Source: JBBQIY01 sp964553035 (GTDB lineage Bacteria; Verrucomicrobiota; Kiritimatiellia; RFP12; UBA3636). Taken from it: 18,282 nucleotides of DNA. The stretch is from assembly GCA_964553035.1 (NCBI GenBank), contig CAZKJH010000077.1, positions 1-18,282 of the forward strand, written 5' to 3'. A program made the position numbers and the translations under genes. This document shows, piece after piece, positions 1 through 7,933 of this stretch. A model generated the notes under the pieces. That model was not told the DNA's origin. It saw only the letters and a list, made by a program, of their open reading frames with translations, and did no database searches. Position 1 is the stretch's first letter. Each line of letters starts with the position of its first letter.

Positions 1-37
1 TCGGCTCGCTGATCCGCACATCAATGCCGACACCCCT

Positions 38-53
38 GTCGCTAACCGATTAC
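38..53 (+). repeat. Short intergenic motif, copy 1
   Basis: GTCGCTAACCGATTAC recurs at 18104-18119 on the opposite strand with one mismatch (GTCACTAACCGATTAC). The similarity extends weakly upstream, where both copies have AATGCC followed by a C-rich stretch. Both copies are intergenic, which suggests a dispersed short repeat family rather than a regulatory site of one gene. With only two copies visible, chance is not fully excluded. Confidence 0.4.
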
Positions 54-108
54 CACTTCTTTGTTTGATTTTACTGCGAAAATGTCTCACAATACGAACT
101 CAAACACG

Positions 109-136
109 TTGCAGGGTGCATGGGATTTGTTAAACT
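109..136 (+). promoter_or_regulatory. Possible promoter of the SGNH hydrolase gene
   Basis: TTGCAG at 109-114 and TAAACT at 131-136 are separated by 16 bases. The -10 is preceded by TG at the extended -10 position. Both hexamers match the sigma-70 consensus only partly. The distance to the ATG at 165 fits a short leader, and GAGG at 151-154 could serve as ribosome binding site. Confidence 0.3.
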
Positions 137-164
137 CGTTAAAACACATTGAGGCAGTAGATTT

Positions 165-791
165 ATGAAGAAGACAATTCTATTTCAAGGCGATTCGATA
201 ACCGACTGTGGAAGAGTCAACACAGGGGCATCGAACTTTTCCAATGGTGGCATGGGGACAGGATATCCGAGTTTAGTTTTGGCACGCACGGTATGTGATC
301 ATCCAGAAACGGAGTGGAATTTTCTCAATCGCGGCATCAGCGGCAACCGGATTGTGGACTTGTATGCGCGTTGGAGATCTGATTGCCTCAATCTAGAGCC
401 GGATGTGCTGAGCATCCTCGTCGGTGTGAACGATACGTGGCATGAGGAAAACCGAAATGGTGTCGATGTGAAACGCTATGAACGATTCTATCGAGAACTG
501 CTGATTTGGACGCTTGACACGCTTCCTAAGATCAAGCTGGTGCTCATGGAGCCGTTTGTCTGCGCCCATGATGATCGCATGAAGGGCATGGAGCCTGAGG
601 TTATAGAACGCGCTGTTGTTGTCAAAAAACTTGCAAGCGAATTTGGGGTAACTTTCATTCCTCTTCAAAGTATATTCAACAAAGCCTTTCATCGCGCTCC
701 TAAGTCCTATTGGTCGGGCGATGGTGTGCATCCTTCGCCTGCGGGGCATCAGCTCATCGCGGATGCATGGCTTGAGGCTGTTGGATATTGA
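165..791 (+). CDS. SGNH/GDSL-family hydrolase (likely carbohydrate acyl-esterase)
   Basis: This is a 208-residue SGNH/GDSL hydrolase, a family of serine esterases that often remove acetyl or other acyl groups from sugars. All four conserved blocks are visible. Block I is FQGDSITD with the nucleophile Ser11. Block II is the Gly in NRGISGN (about 55-61). Block III is GVND with Asn89. Block V is SGDGVHPS with Asp186 and His189 completing the triad. The length is normal for a single-domain enzyme. There is no signal peptide or membrane segment, so it is expected in the cytoplasm. The ATG at 165 has GAGG at 151-154, a 10-base spacing. It stands alone and ends 94 bases before the convergent end of the large scaffold gene. 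The substrate cannot be told from sequence; deacetylation of an imported sugar is inference. Confidence 0.9.
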   Translation: MKKTILFQGDSITDCGRVNTGASNFSNGGMGTGYPSLVLARTVCDHPETEWNFLNRGISGNRIVDLYARWRSDCLNLEPDVLSILVGVNDTWHEENRNGVDVKRYERFYRELLIWTLDTLPKIKLVLMEPFVCAHDDRMKGMEPEVIERAVVVKKLASEFGVTFIPLQSIFNKAFHRAPKSYWSGDGVHPSPAGHQLIADAWLEAVGY

Positions 792-885
792 GATTGCTGA
801 GAACTCAGAGACGATGAAACGTAACTTATCTACGCTACTGATCGATGTTTTAGCACTGGGGGGATCTGGAACAGGGCCTTTGGGG

Positions 886-3800
886 CTATTTCTTTTCCAG
901 TAGTTTCCAGAGGGAGCTTTGTTCTTCTTTCTCAATCTTGGGGACGGTATTGGTTTCCGTTGAGACGGTAGAAGCTGGTAGGAGTGCGGCAGGTTTTCTT
1001 GTGGCTGCTGTATTGGTTACTGCTGAGACAATGGCGGCTGGTGGGAGTGGGGCAGGGGCTTTTTCGACTTGATTGGTTAACGCGGGGGTTCTTTCGAGGA
1101 CGTTGGTGGCGACATCCGGCACTTGGAGGGTGGAAGCTGCAGAAGTGAACTCAAATGAAACAGGGGGTTCTTTTTTGTTTTTTCGGGTATTCGCCTCTAC
1201 CTCTTCTTGCACGGACTCTAAGTCCTCAGGCGAAACAGATCCGGTAAGGGGAACGATGATGAGCCGCGTCTTGATCCCTTCGCGTTTTTGCTCAGAGCTT
1301 TGAGTAACCCACTCTTGCAAGGGAAGCGGAGAAATCATCCAGGTGTCTTGTACGGGCGGGAGAATTAAATTTCCAAGTTGGATTTCGCGAATCTGCACGT
1401 TGTCGAGAGTCTTCAAGCGGAGGTATTCTTCTTTAGCGGTTATTGGCAATTTTTCTCGCATGTTAGGCCAAAGCGGTTCTATGCTTTGAACCACCAGCAG
1501 ATTTCCAGCCGTTTGTTCCATTGTTTTTTCCAGTTCCTCGAACCAGCTTTCTGGTGGCATTGAGGTCACGCGGAGGATGATCCCTTCAAGATTATGTTTG
1601 TTAATGATGTCGGTGAGCAAGGAGGGTTTGACCATTGCGAAATACGGCATTTCGACTACGGGAATCAGACGTAGGCGATGGAAGGCGCAGAACATCTTGT
1701 AGGGGCCCAGATCGATTTCTGGCTCTGTCGAGACGCTACCATTTGGGTGTTGTTTGATTGCCACGGGCGCAAGGATGGAGATATCGCGTACGTTTTGACG
1801 GAGCGTTTCGAGCACGGCGGGAATCTTTTCGCTGTCGAGGATTGGCAATAAGGCGAGGCCTGATGGGAGGGGAGAAACCTCTATTTTAAGGATGCTAGCC
1901 TTGGCTGAGCCGAGAGTGGGCGAATAGGGAGCGATGCTCCACCAGCCATAGCAAGTTTCTCGTGGGATTTTGATGCGTGTGGGAAATAGAGGGCGACCAT
2001 TTTCTAAGCCCATGGCTCCGTCACCGCGTATTTCGAGGCTTAGCGTGATGATGCCGGGTGGGCGCAACCACGGTTGCGATTCGGCACTGCGGATTTGTCC
2101 GTCGAACCAAGTCTGCATGCGGATGTAACCATCATTATCATAGCCGAATCGAAGCATCGAACGTGAACTTCGGCGAGCGTAGAGCCAAAAAGATCCGATT
2201 GATTCGTCTATCACGACGGAAAGCTTTCCGTCCCGCATTAATTCGGATTTCTTGAGTCTCAAGAATGCCTCAGAGACGGAGGGGCTGGCGTGAAGCTCAT
2301 ATTTTCCGCTGGCTGGTGAATGCATACCGTCCCAAGGAATCCAAGCTTCTGAGAGGTAGCTCTTCGTAAAATCTTCAATAACAGAGTTTGTGAGAGGCAG
2401 GAGTTGGTCATAGATTCCCTTGGTTCTCGTATTGGGGCCGTTTTCGGCAATGTTGCGAATAAAGGGGAAGAAGATGGTTGCTTCGGGAACGGTTAGTAGT
2501 TCAGACGAAATGATCTCTTGGGCGAATCCATAAAGCGAGGCTTCCGAGGACTTAGCGAGGTTGAGAAGCTGGTGCATGTTGTCGTATCGGTTCGTGGGTT
2601 CGTCAAGATAATTTTGGAGTACGAGGCGTGCCTGGACGTTTTTAGGCTGGGACGCAACGAGCCCACGCATCAGGTCACGCGCATCGCTGCGGCGGCGTGA
2701 TTTGCTGAGCCAGCGAGCCTGTGCAATGCAGATTTCTGCATTGTCTGGGAAGGTTCTGGCGTAGACATCCATCAGTTTGGTTGCTTCTTCAACTTTGCCC
2801 ATGTCAAAGAGGAGCTGGGATTGTCGGACGGCTAGATTAACCTGTCCAGGATTTTTTTCTAGGCAGGCTGCGTAGAATTCTGATGCCTTAATTTTTTCGT
2901 CTTTTTTGAGGAGCGCATCTCCGATGAGGGAAAGCGGCTCTGCATTTTCAGGATCCTTTTTAGCCCAGATGGACCACTCGCTGATGGCCTCGTCATAAGC
3001 CTTGGAGGCGAAGGCTTCGAAGCCTTTTTGGCGGAGTTCTTCGTTCTGGGCCTCTCCAGATATATCGTTGTACTCCGCAAGGATATTGGCGACCTGATAG
3101 TAGTAATTGAGTGTTTGGTTGAAGTCAGAAGGTGGAACGAAGATGATGGGCAGAGCTCTGGTAGTGGGGAGTTTAAATGCCTCTAGATTGTCACCGACGA
3201 GGATTACGTCTGGAATGATTTTGATGATGTTAATGGAAGAGGATAACCTAACGAAGCCGGTTGGGAGTTGGAGCATGAGACCCATGCCCCCGTCTCGGAG
3301 CGATTCGTTGATGCGCGTTAGCCATGAGACGAGCGCAGGCATCTTCGTTTCATCACAGGAGGACGCATCAATGAAGATGCCGTCGACTCCCAGTTCTTTT
3401 GCCTTCTCCGAGAGCGTTGTTTCGACAATTTTCATGATGGCTTCAACGTTCTGGACTTTAATCGCAGGGAAGACACGAGCACCGTTGGAAGTTGCGACGA
3501 GCGAGACGGCTGGGACGTCCCATTCGTTTGCAGTGATCATTCCGGTTGAGATGATGTCAATCCATGGGGGAGAGATGATAGCGAATCGGAAAGCGTTCTC
3601 GGTCAACCATTTATTGAGGTAAGAACCGTTACGCCCTGTTTCTTGAGACCAAGACACGACAGCATCACGTCGTCCCGAGATTCGGGTCGAAATGATTTCT
3701 GTGGCGGCAACACCGGTTAGCGAGTCCCAGATGCTGGCTCCGATCAAGCCTGGACGAGGTTCGCCGCGGAGAATAATTCTTCCGCCGAAGAGAATCTTGC

Positions 3801-5427
3801 CATCGAGTTGCACAAACAAGAGTCTGTCGCGGAGGTGAACCGTAATATTGTGGCTTATCGAGACGTCGGTGCTCATCACGTCGGAGGCCAAGATGAGCTC
3901 CTCGACGTCTGAGAGTTTTTGGCGTGCCGAGATGTTGCCGCGCTCATCAATACTGATGAAGATGTATTCGCCTTGGTTTGTGGCGCGAAGGTAGATGCCG
4001 AAGCGTCCCCGCCTCATGTTAAAGAGCATGGATACGTGCCCATCCTTAAACGTATCACTTCCGATTAGCCAAGCCTTGGCACCTGTTGTGCCGGAACTGG
4101 TTCCTGTCTTGAGATCATCAATTTCGTCTAGGGAAGGGATTGCGTTCAAGATGAGCGTGTTGCCTCGGGAGTAGACTTCGCCCCAATCGGTCAGCCAAGA
4201 ACTGGAGGTATAGGTTGCCGTTGTTTTCGCGTCCTCCGACCAAGATCTTGGCCAGAATGAATCGACCATGGAAATGAAGGCGTTTGGCGACCAAGACGGA
4301 TCGACGAGGAGACGGTTTAAGCGTCGTGGATCGGAATTTTTCGAGTTGAGTGCGAGCATGCCGATGGTGAACCCAAGATCGTAGTTCTTTTCGATTTGCC
4401 TGAGATTGACGCTTCGAATGACCTGCGCTCTTTCATCATACTGGCCGTAGTTTCCGAGGGGAAAAAAGAAAGCGATGGGCTTATCCTTGACCTCGCGCGT
4501 GAATTCGTCGATCACGGCTTTATGATCGTTCATAATTCGTATTTCAAATTCGGAGGGCATTTCATAACGGTTTTCTGGCTGAATCCACATTGGGGAGGTG
4601 AAGAACGTTGCGCTTGCGTCGTTGGGAGCGGTTTCGATTTCTGTAAAGCCGAGGTACGACTCGGCGGCAAGCTCCCAGTAGCCCAGATCATGCATTTCTC
4701 TGAGGTAGTGCCAGAGGAGGGTTTCTGGGTTCATGCTGTGCACCGCGAGGGTATTAACACCCATGACGGCAGGCCATTTGTAGGACTGCAGGATGTCTCG
4801 TACTTGGTTGTAAGTGCTCCGTTTTGCCTGTTCGAACGTCAGTAACACTGCCTTATTGGGCAGTAACGTGCCGAGTTTGTAGAAGTCGCGAACGTCTTTT
4901 AACGTAATGGGAGTGTAGCCTTCGGATTTGAGCAACTTCATTTGCTCTTTGAACATGGCGGCGGAAACGCTGGAGGATCCGGGAGCGGGGGATTCTTCGA
5001 TCCCGTAGTAGGCGAGAGCGATAAACTCCGTAGCGTTGCGTTCTGCTGTTGAGACGGGGGCTTGGTAGATCCATTTATGGATGAACACTTTGATCGGCCG
5101 GTAGAAGGCGATGGCGATTAAGGCGAGGCCGATAAAGGCCATCCACGACTTGTAATGATGGTCGTGTGCCATAGGAGTTGGTCTCTCCCAATGTTCGTCA
5201 TTCTGCGGTTTTGAGGTCGGTTTTTCTTCGTCCGCATTTTCCGTGTCGGCATTGTTGGTGTCGGCTGCGGAAGGCTTCGCTTGGACTGGACTCCTTGTGA
5301 CCTCATGGTTTTCTCCGAAAAATTTCGCATCCTCCAGAGAGGGTTCTGGTACGGATGTGGGGTCGATCTTAAAAAAGGAGCTATCGTTATTTTTGCTATT
5401 ATTTTCTTTCATCCTCTGGTTCCCCAT
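886..5427 (-). CDS. Large membrane-anchored multidomain protein: pseudo-deacetylase, duplicated lectin/GH18-like modules, TPRs
   Basis: The protein has 1513 residues. Residues 1-94 are charged and low complexity, and a membrane segment lies at about 95-117. Residues 133-360 resemble a polysaccharide deacetylase (NodB fold, PgaB-like), with FxxQMxxLKSEGYTPI and FFFPLGNYGQ retained. The metal and catalytic motifs are altered: YHG is YYG (140-142), TFDDG is TFEQA (197-201), and the HTxTH-like motif reads AAESYLG. Residues 405-585 look like a concanavalin/LamG-type beta sandwich. Residues 588-765 look like a GH18/GHL TIM barrel with GVDGIFIDASS (680-690) and no DxDxE. Four TPRs span 797-932. A second sandwich (about 1015-1185) and a second barrel-like region (about 1188-1375) follow, then a Pro/Ala/Thr-rich tail. 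It overlaps the upstream glycosyltransferase gene. An internal ATG at 5412 gives an ATGA overlap and is an equally likely start. I infer a surface polysaccharide scaffold or export partner of that synthase; activity is doubtful. Confidence 0.8.
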   Translation of the reverse strand: MGNQRMKENNSKNNDSSFFKIDPTSVPEPSLEDAKFFGENHEVTRSPVQAKPSAADTNNADTENADEEKPTSKPQNDEHWERPTPMAHDHHYKSWMAFIGLALIAIAFYRPIKVFIHKWIYQAPVSTAERNATEFIALAYYGIEESPAPGSSSVSAAMFKEQMKLLKSEGYTPITLKDVRDFYKLGTLLPNKAVLLTFEQAKRSTYNQVRDILQSYKWPAVMGVNTLAVHSMNPETLLWHYLREMHDLGYWELAAESYLGFTEIETAPNDASATFFTSPMWIQPENRYEMPSEFEIRIMNDHKAVIDEFTREVKDKPIAFFFPLGNYGQYDERAQVIRSVNLRQIEKNYDLGFTIGMLALNSKNSDPRRLNRLLVDPSWSPNAFISMVDSFWPRSWSEDAKTTATYTSSSWLTDWGEVYSRGNTLILNAIPSLDEIDDLKTGTSSGTTGAKAWLIGSDTFKDGHVSMLFNMRRGRFGIYLRATNQGEYIFISIDERGNISARQKLSDVEELILASDVMSTDVSISHNITVHLRDRLLFVQLDGKILFGGRIILRGEPRPGLIGASIWDSLTGVAATEIISTRISGRRDAVVSWSQETGRNGSYLNKWLTENAFRFAIISPPWIDIISTGMITANEWDVPAVSLVATSNGARVFPAIKVQNVEAIMKIVETTLSEKAKELGVDGIFIDASSCDETKMPALVSWLTRINESLRDGGMGLMLQLPTGFVRLSSSINIIKIIPDVILVGDNLEAFKLPTTRALPIIFVPPSDFNQTLNYYYQVANILAEYNDISGEAQNEELRQKGFEAFASKAYDEAISEWSIWAKKDPENAEPLSLIGDALLKKDEKIKASEFYAACLEKNPGQVNLAVRQSQLLFDMGKVEEATKLMDVYARTFPDNAEICIAQARWLSKSRRRSDARDLMRGLVASQPKNVQARLVLQNYLDEPTNRYDNMHQLLNLAKSSEASLYGFAQEIISSELLTVPEATIFFPFIRNIAENGPNTRTKGIYDQLLPLTNSVIEDFTKSYLSEAWIPWDGMHSPASGKYELHASPSVSEAFLRLKKSELMRDGKLSVVIDESIGSFWLYARRSSRSMLRFGYDNDGYIRMQTWFDGQIRSAESQPWLRPPGIITLSLEIRGDGAMGLENGRPLFPTRIKIPRETCYGWWSIAPYSPTLGSAKASILKIEVSPLPSGLALLPILDSEKIPAVLETLRQNVRDISILAPVAIKQHPNGSVSTEPEIDLGPYKMFCAFHRLRLIPVVEMPYFAMVKPSLLTDIINKHNLEGIILRVTSMPPESWFEELEKTMEQTAGNLLVVQSIEPLWPNMREKLPITAKEEYLRLKTLDNVQIREIQLGNLILPPVQDTWMISPLPLQEWVTQSSEQKREGIKTRLIIVPLTGSVSPEDLESVQEEVEANTRKNKKEPPVSFEFTSAASTLQVPDVATNVLERTPALTNQVEKAPAPLPPAAIVSAVTNTAATRKPAALLPASTVSTETNTVPKIEKEEQSSLWKLLEKK
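937..1107 (-). repeat. Tandem Pro/Ala-rich repeat in the scaffold C-terminal tail
   Basis: This encodes residues 1441-1497 of the scaffold protein. Units begin with Thr-Asn at residues 1441, 1451, 1471 and 1492, so the full units are 20 and 21 residues long, with PAPLPPA and PAALLPA at equivalent places. The DNA shows the same period: TATTGGTT at 948 and at 1011, and GATTGGTT at 1071. It probably forms an extended flexible tail. Confidence 0.6.
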
Positions 5428-6890
5428 TTCTTACCCCGAAGTGTTAGCAGAGCCCAGTAGATCTGCCAGCTATAGAATACGATGTATGTCAAGGTGAATG
5501 TGATTCCCCCCCACCACCATTTCCGACCGGTCGTTGCCCAGAAGTGAAGTGACCAGACGAGGGTGATCGAGAGTACGCCGATGGTGTAGTCAGCCGTAAC
5601 GGATCCCGCCATAATGGGGCCGAGTACGAGGGCCTGGAACATGACGAAGGGTTCAAGGAGCGGCAGCCACATCATGGCATACCACGAGATTGCCGGCACG
5701 GGATGCTTGCGCCACATAAATTTCCCTGTGCGGATAATTTCACGCAGGTAAGACCGCATCCAGCGTAACTGCTGGCGCGTGTATTGCCTCCAACTTTCGG
5801 GGGCGATCGTGGTCGCCAGCGCCTTGTCGTCGTAGATGATCTTGTAATTCTTCAGGATCCGGTTGGTCAGGGATCTGTCGTCTGCATAGTTGCCATGGGT
5901 TCCTAAAACGGTTGCGTTCATCCAGCTTTCTAATACGGCCAAAACGCAGACGCGGCGGTAAGCAGAGAAGCAGCCGGGAAGACAACTCACGGTCCCAAAA
6001 ATGCTCTCCGCCGCCTTCATGATTTTGTAGGAGAAGTAATAGCGGACGTCTTGCATCTTGGTCAGCAGGTTGGTATTTGCATTTTCTACGTCGCAATGAC
6101 CGGAGATTCCACCGACGGTTGGGTCGATGAAGCCTTGAACGAGCTTGTAGATGGAACCAGGAAAAATAAACGTATCCGAGTCCACACAAACGACGAATTC
6201 ACCACGGGCCAACATCATGGCAACTCCCCATGCGTGGCAGAGTCCCCTGTTTTTTTCAAAGTCGACGATGACCAGACGATGGTGGCGTGTTTGCGCTTTT
6301 AGCATTTCGTGAAGCGTGTTATCTTTGGAGCCATCGTTAACACAAACCACTTCGAGCCTGTCCTCCGGATAGCCCGCAGCAAAAATTCGTTCGATAGTTT
6401 GCCGAATCACAACCTCCTCGTTCATACAGGGTATGAGAACGGTTACGGTAGGCATATAGCCTACGTCGGGCGGCGGCGTGTAGAAGGCTGCCAAAATGAA
6501 GCGCGAAACGACGAACGTGCCAGCTAAGAGCGAATAAATGCTCACGAGCGGCTGGTACCAGTAATTGTCGGCATTTCTCAACTGAAGGAAAACAGCCGAA
6601 GCAAGCAGCAGGACGGCAACTGCTCCGATGACAAGCACTTCCACAAGTGGGGGCCTCTCATAGAGCTTGCCAATCCGCTGTCGCGCATCCTCAATCGTGG
6701 GTTTAGGGTACTCCTCCGCGATCTTATGCACGGTATCCGTCTTGTCTAGCGTACTTTTACAATAGGGACAAACCGACGGTTCAGGCGTTTGAATAACATT
6801 GACCGAAATAAGGCAGTGTGCGCAACGCAGCCGGCTTCCGCGGATATTTTTATGGGTTTGTAGAAGGCTGTTTTTTAGTTCAGTATGCAT
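5409..6890 (-). CDS. Membrane glycosyltransferase family 2 (PgaC/HasA/NodC-type polysaccharide synthase) with N-terminal zinc ribbon
   Basis: This 493-residue protein is a probable processive polysaccharide synthase. Residues 23-44 carry two CxxC pairs (C23, C26, C41, C44), a zinc-ribbon pattern that usual PgaC or HasA proteins lack. Membrane segments lie at about 84-103 and 113-137. The GT2 domain (148-380) has VNDGS with Asp186, DSD at 237-239, ADDRSLTN near 336-343 and QQLRW at 373-377, the Q-x-x-R-W signature of processive enzymes. At least two or three more membrane segments follow (about 405-480). GDDR/QxxRW enzymes make chitin-like, PNAG or hyaluronan polymers, so an amino-sugar polymer is the best guess; the actual product is unknown. 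The ATG at 6890 is preceded by AGGA with 6 bases spacing. It overlaps the scaffold gene, implying coupled translation, and is divergent from the ATPase operon. Confidence 0.9.
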   Translation of the reverse strand: MHTELKNSLLQTHKNIRGSRLRCAHCLISVNVIQTPEPSVCPYCKSTLDKTDTVHKIAEEYPKPTIEDARQRIGKLYERPPLVEVLVIGAVAVLLLASAVFLQLRNADNYWYQPLVSIYSLLAGTFVVSRFILAAFYTPPPDVGYMPTVTVLIPCMNEEVVIRQTIERIFAAGYPEDRLEVVCVNDGSKDNTLHEMLKAQTRHHRLVIVDFEKNRGLCHAWGVAMMLARGEFVVCVDSDTFIFPGSIYKLVQGFIDPTVGGISGHCDVENANTNLLTKMQDVRYYFSYKIMKAAESIFGTVSCLPGCFSAYRRVCVLAVLESWMNATVLGTHGNYADDRSLTNRILKNYKIIYDDKALATTIAPESWRQYTRQQLRWMRSYLREIIRTGKFMWRKHPVPAISWYAMMWLPLLEPFVMFQALVLGPIMAGSVTADYTIGVLSITLVWSLHFWATTGRKWWWGGITFTLTYIVFYSWQIYWALLTLRGKKWGTRG

Positions 6891-6909
6891 GTTATGTCCT
6901 GCGTATTAA

Positions 6910-6938
6910 ATATTACTCAATTTTTTACTTGATTGCAA
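6910..6938 (-). promoter_or_regulatory. Probable promoter of the glycosyltransferase-scaffold operon
   Basis: On the minus strand TTGCAA (6933-6938) and TAATAT (6910-6915) are separated by exactly 17 bases in an AT-rich stretch. Each hexamer matches four of six consensus bases. It lies 20 to 48 bases upstream of the start codon and overlaps the proposed promoter of the divergent operon. Confidence 0.45.
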
Positions 6939-6952
6939 TCGACAAATATGAA
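6924..6952 (+). promoter_or_regulatory. Possible promoter of the ATPase-GHL10 operon
   Basis: TTTACT (6924-6929) and TATGAA (6947-6952) are separated by 17 bases, each with four of six consensus matches. It overlaps the minus-strand promoter almost completely, so the two operons could compete or share control. Confidence 0.35.
6931..6940. promoter_or_regulatory. Perfect 10-bp palindrome between divergent operons
   Basis: GATTGCAATC is identical to its reverse complement. It covers the proposed minus-strand -35 box and sits in the spacer of the proposed plus-strand promoter. That position would suit a dimeric regulator acting on both operons. No regulator gene is adjacent in the window. Confidence 0.35.
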
Positions 6953-6966
6953 AGGATTCCAAGACG

Positions 6967-6975
6967 AGGAGGTGA
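6967..6975 (+). promoter_or_regulatory. Strong Shine-Dalgarno site for the RecA/KaiC-like ATPase
   Basis: AGGAGGTGA is a nine-base complement to the 16S rRNA 3' end. It ends 10 bases before the ATG at 6986 and decides this start over an in-frame ATG at 6818, which would run antisense into the glycosyltransferase gene. Confidence 0.8.
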
Positions 6976-6985
6976 ATATCAAGCA

Positions 6986-7888
6986 ATGATGATTGACAAG
7001 ACAAAATTCGGGATCGAATTTTTCGATGAGACATTCGGCGGCATTTATCGCGGACGAACGGTTTTTTGCTATGGACGAAAGGGGTCTGGAAAGTCTGTCA
7101 TCGCGTCTTGGTTCCTTCGACAATCCATGCTGGATGGGGATCGGAGCCTTTTGCTGACGGATTGGCAGGCCAAGGATGCGCTGATTGTTGCGGAGTCTGT
7201 TGGTGTGCCTTTTACGCACATGGTGCGTACGGGAAATCTGACCATTCTTGAGTACTCGTCGTTCATTCCAGGTCTCGAGATGTGTGAAGATTCCTCACTT
7301 CCTCCGACGGCATTCGTAGAATTACAAAAGATCATCAACTCCCGTTCTATTCGTCGCGTTGTTTTTGACACCGCACTTCCTTGGCTTGCGATTCAGCCCA
7401 TAGAACGTATGCCGGGGCACGTGTATTCCTTCATTCATGCCCTCGAGCGGCTTAATGTGACGACACTTTTAACGCTTCCATGGCCTGTCTCCACACCTGC
7501 CTTTATGCTCAAAAATAGATTGGAAGACGTTTGTCCCGTCGTCTTTGTTGCCCAACGTTCTGAAGATACAGGAGAGAGCTTCTTCAAGGTCTCCAAGTAT
7601 CTAGGAGACAATATAAACTCGGCGACACCGATCACGTTCAAGCTGAATACGGGTAAGACAGCCGTTCCGATCGATGATTCAGAGGTTTTCGCAATTCCTT
7701 CCGTAAACTACGATGATCCGGGTTCTGCCAAAGGCAAGATGCCTTCTTCGAAGGCTAGCACTTCGCTTGATCCGACATCCGTGGCGAAGCCTGCTGCTCC
7801 GACCCAATCGCAGCCTGTAAACCCGCCTATAAAACTTTCAAAAGATGAGGGCGACCCGATAAGCTTTTCTTCTGTAATTGAGTTCTAG
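6986..7888 (+). CDS. RecA/KaiC-like P-loop ATPase
   Basis: The protein has 300 residues. Residues 1-235 resemble a single RecA/KaiC (RAD55-like) ATPase domain. It opens with KFGIEFFDETFGGIYRG, the usual lead-in of KaiC-type proteins. A complete Walker A follows, GRKGSGKS at 30-37 with Lys36, and a Walker B strand, RRVVFDTA with Asp128. The tail from about 245 to 300 is Ser/Pro/Lys-rich and probably disordered. There is no membrane segment. It is first in a rightward operon with an ExeA-like ATPase, a GHL10 protein and a small membrane protein, divergent from the polysaccharide synthase. Circadian KaiC has two such domains, so clock function is not implied. I infer a cytoplasmic regulator or energiser of polysaccharide assembly. 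There is an analogy with BcsE of cellulose systems, which carries a degenerate RecA-like NTPase domain, but homology to it is not shown. Confidence 0.75.
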   Translation: MMIDKTKFGIEFFDETFGGIYRGRTVFCYGRKGSGKSVIASWFLRQSMLDGDRSLLLTDWQAKDALIVAESVGVPFTHMVRTGNLTILEYSSFIPGLEMCEDSSLPPTAFVELQKIINSRSIRRVVFDTALPWLAIQPIERMPGHVYSFIHALERLNVTTLLTLPWPVSTPAFMLKNRLEDVCPVVFVAQRSEDTGESFFKVSKYLGDNINSATPITFKLNTGKTAVPIDDSEVFAIPSVNYDDPGSAKGKMPSSKASTSLDPTSVAKPAAPTQSQPVNPPIKLSKDEGDPISFSSVIEF

Positions 7889-7933
7889 AGTCCGTTTGCC
7901 CTGAGTCAAGTTTGCTGAACAGCCCGATAAATT

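Noticed and set aside
841..855. Fifteen-base sequence ATCGATGTTTTAGCA also found at 17281-17295
   Set aside because: A match of this length is not very unlikely by chance in 18 kb, the flanks differ, and the second copy lies in the uppS-cdsA overlap, so it is coding.
792..885. Terminator between the convergent SGNH and scaffold genes
   Set aside because: Only a 5-bp CTGAG/CTCAG inverted repeat with a two-base loop and scattered short matches are present, with no T-run; not enough for a call.
3107..3622. Long open frames opposite the scaffold gene (also 4396-4845 and 393-935)
   Set aside because: They are shadows of well-supported coding frames, show no recognisable domain and have no plausible ribosome binding site or promoter.
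6818..6985. Upstream in-frame extension of the RecA/KaiC-like ATPase to an ATG at 6818
   Set aside because: It would run antisense into the synthase gene and across both promoters. The strong Shine-Dalgarno at 6967-6975 and the start of family similarity right after 6986 favour the shorter protein.
6986..7888. Circadian KaiC function
   Set aside because: Only one RecA-like domain is present, there is no KaiA or KaiB, and the neighbours concern polysaccharide.
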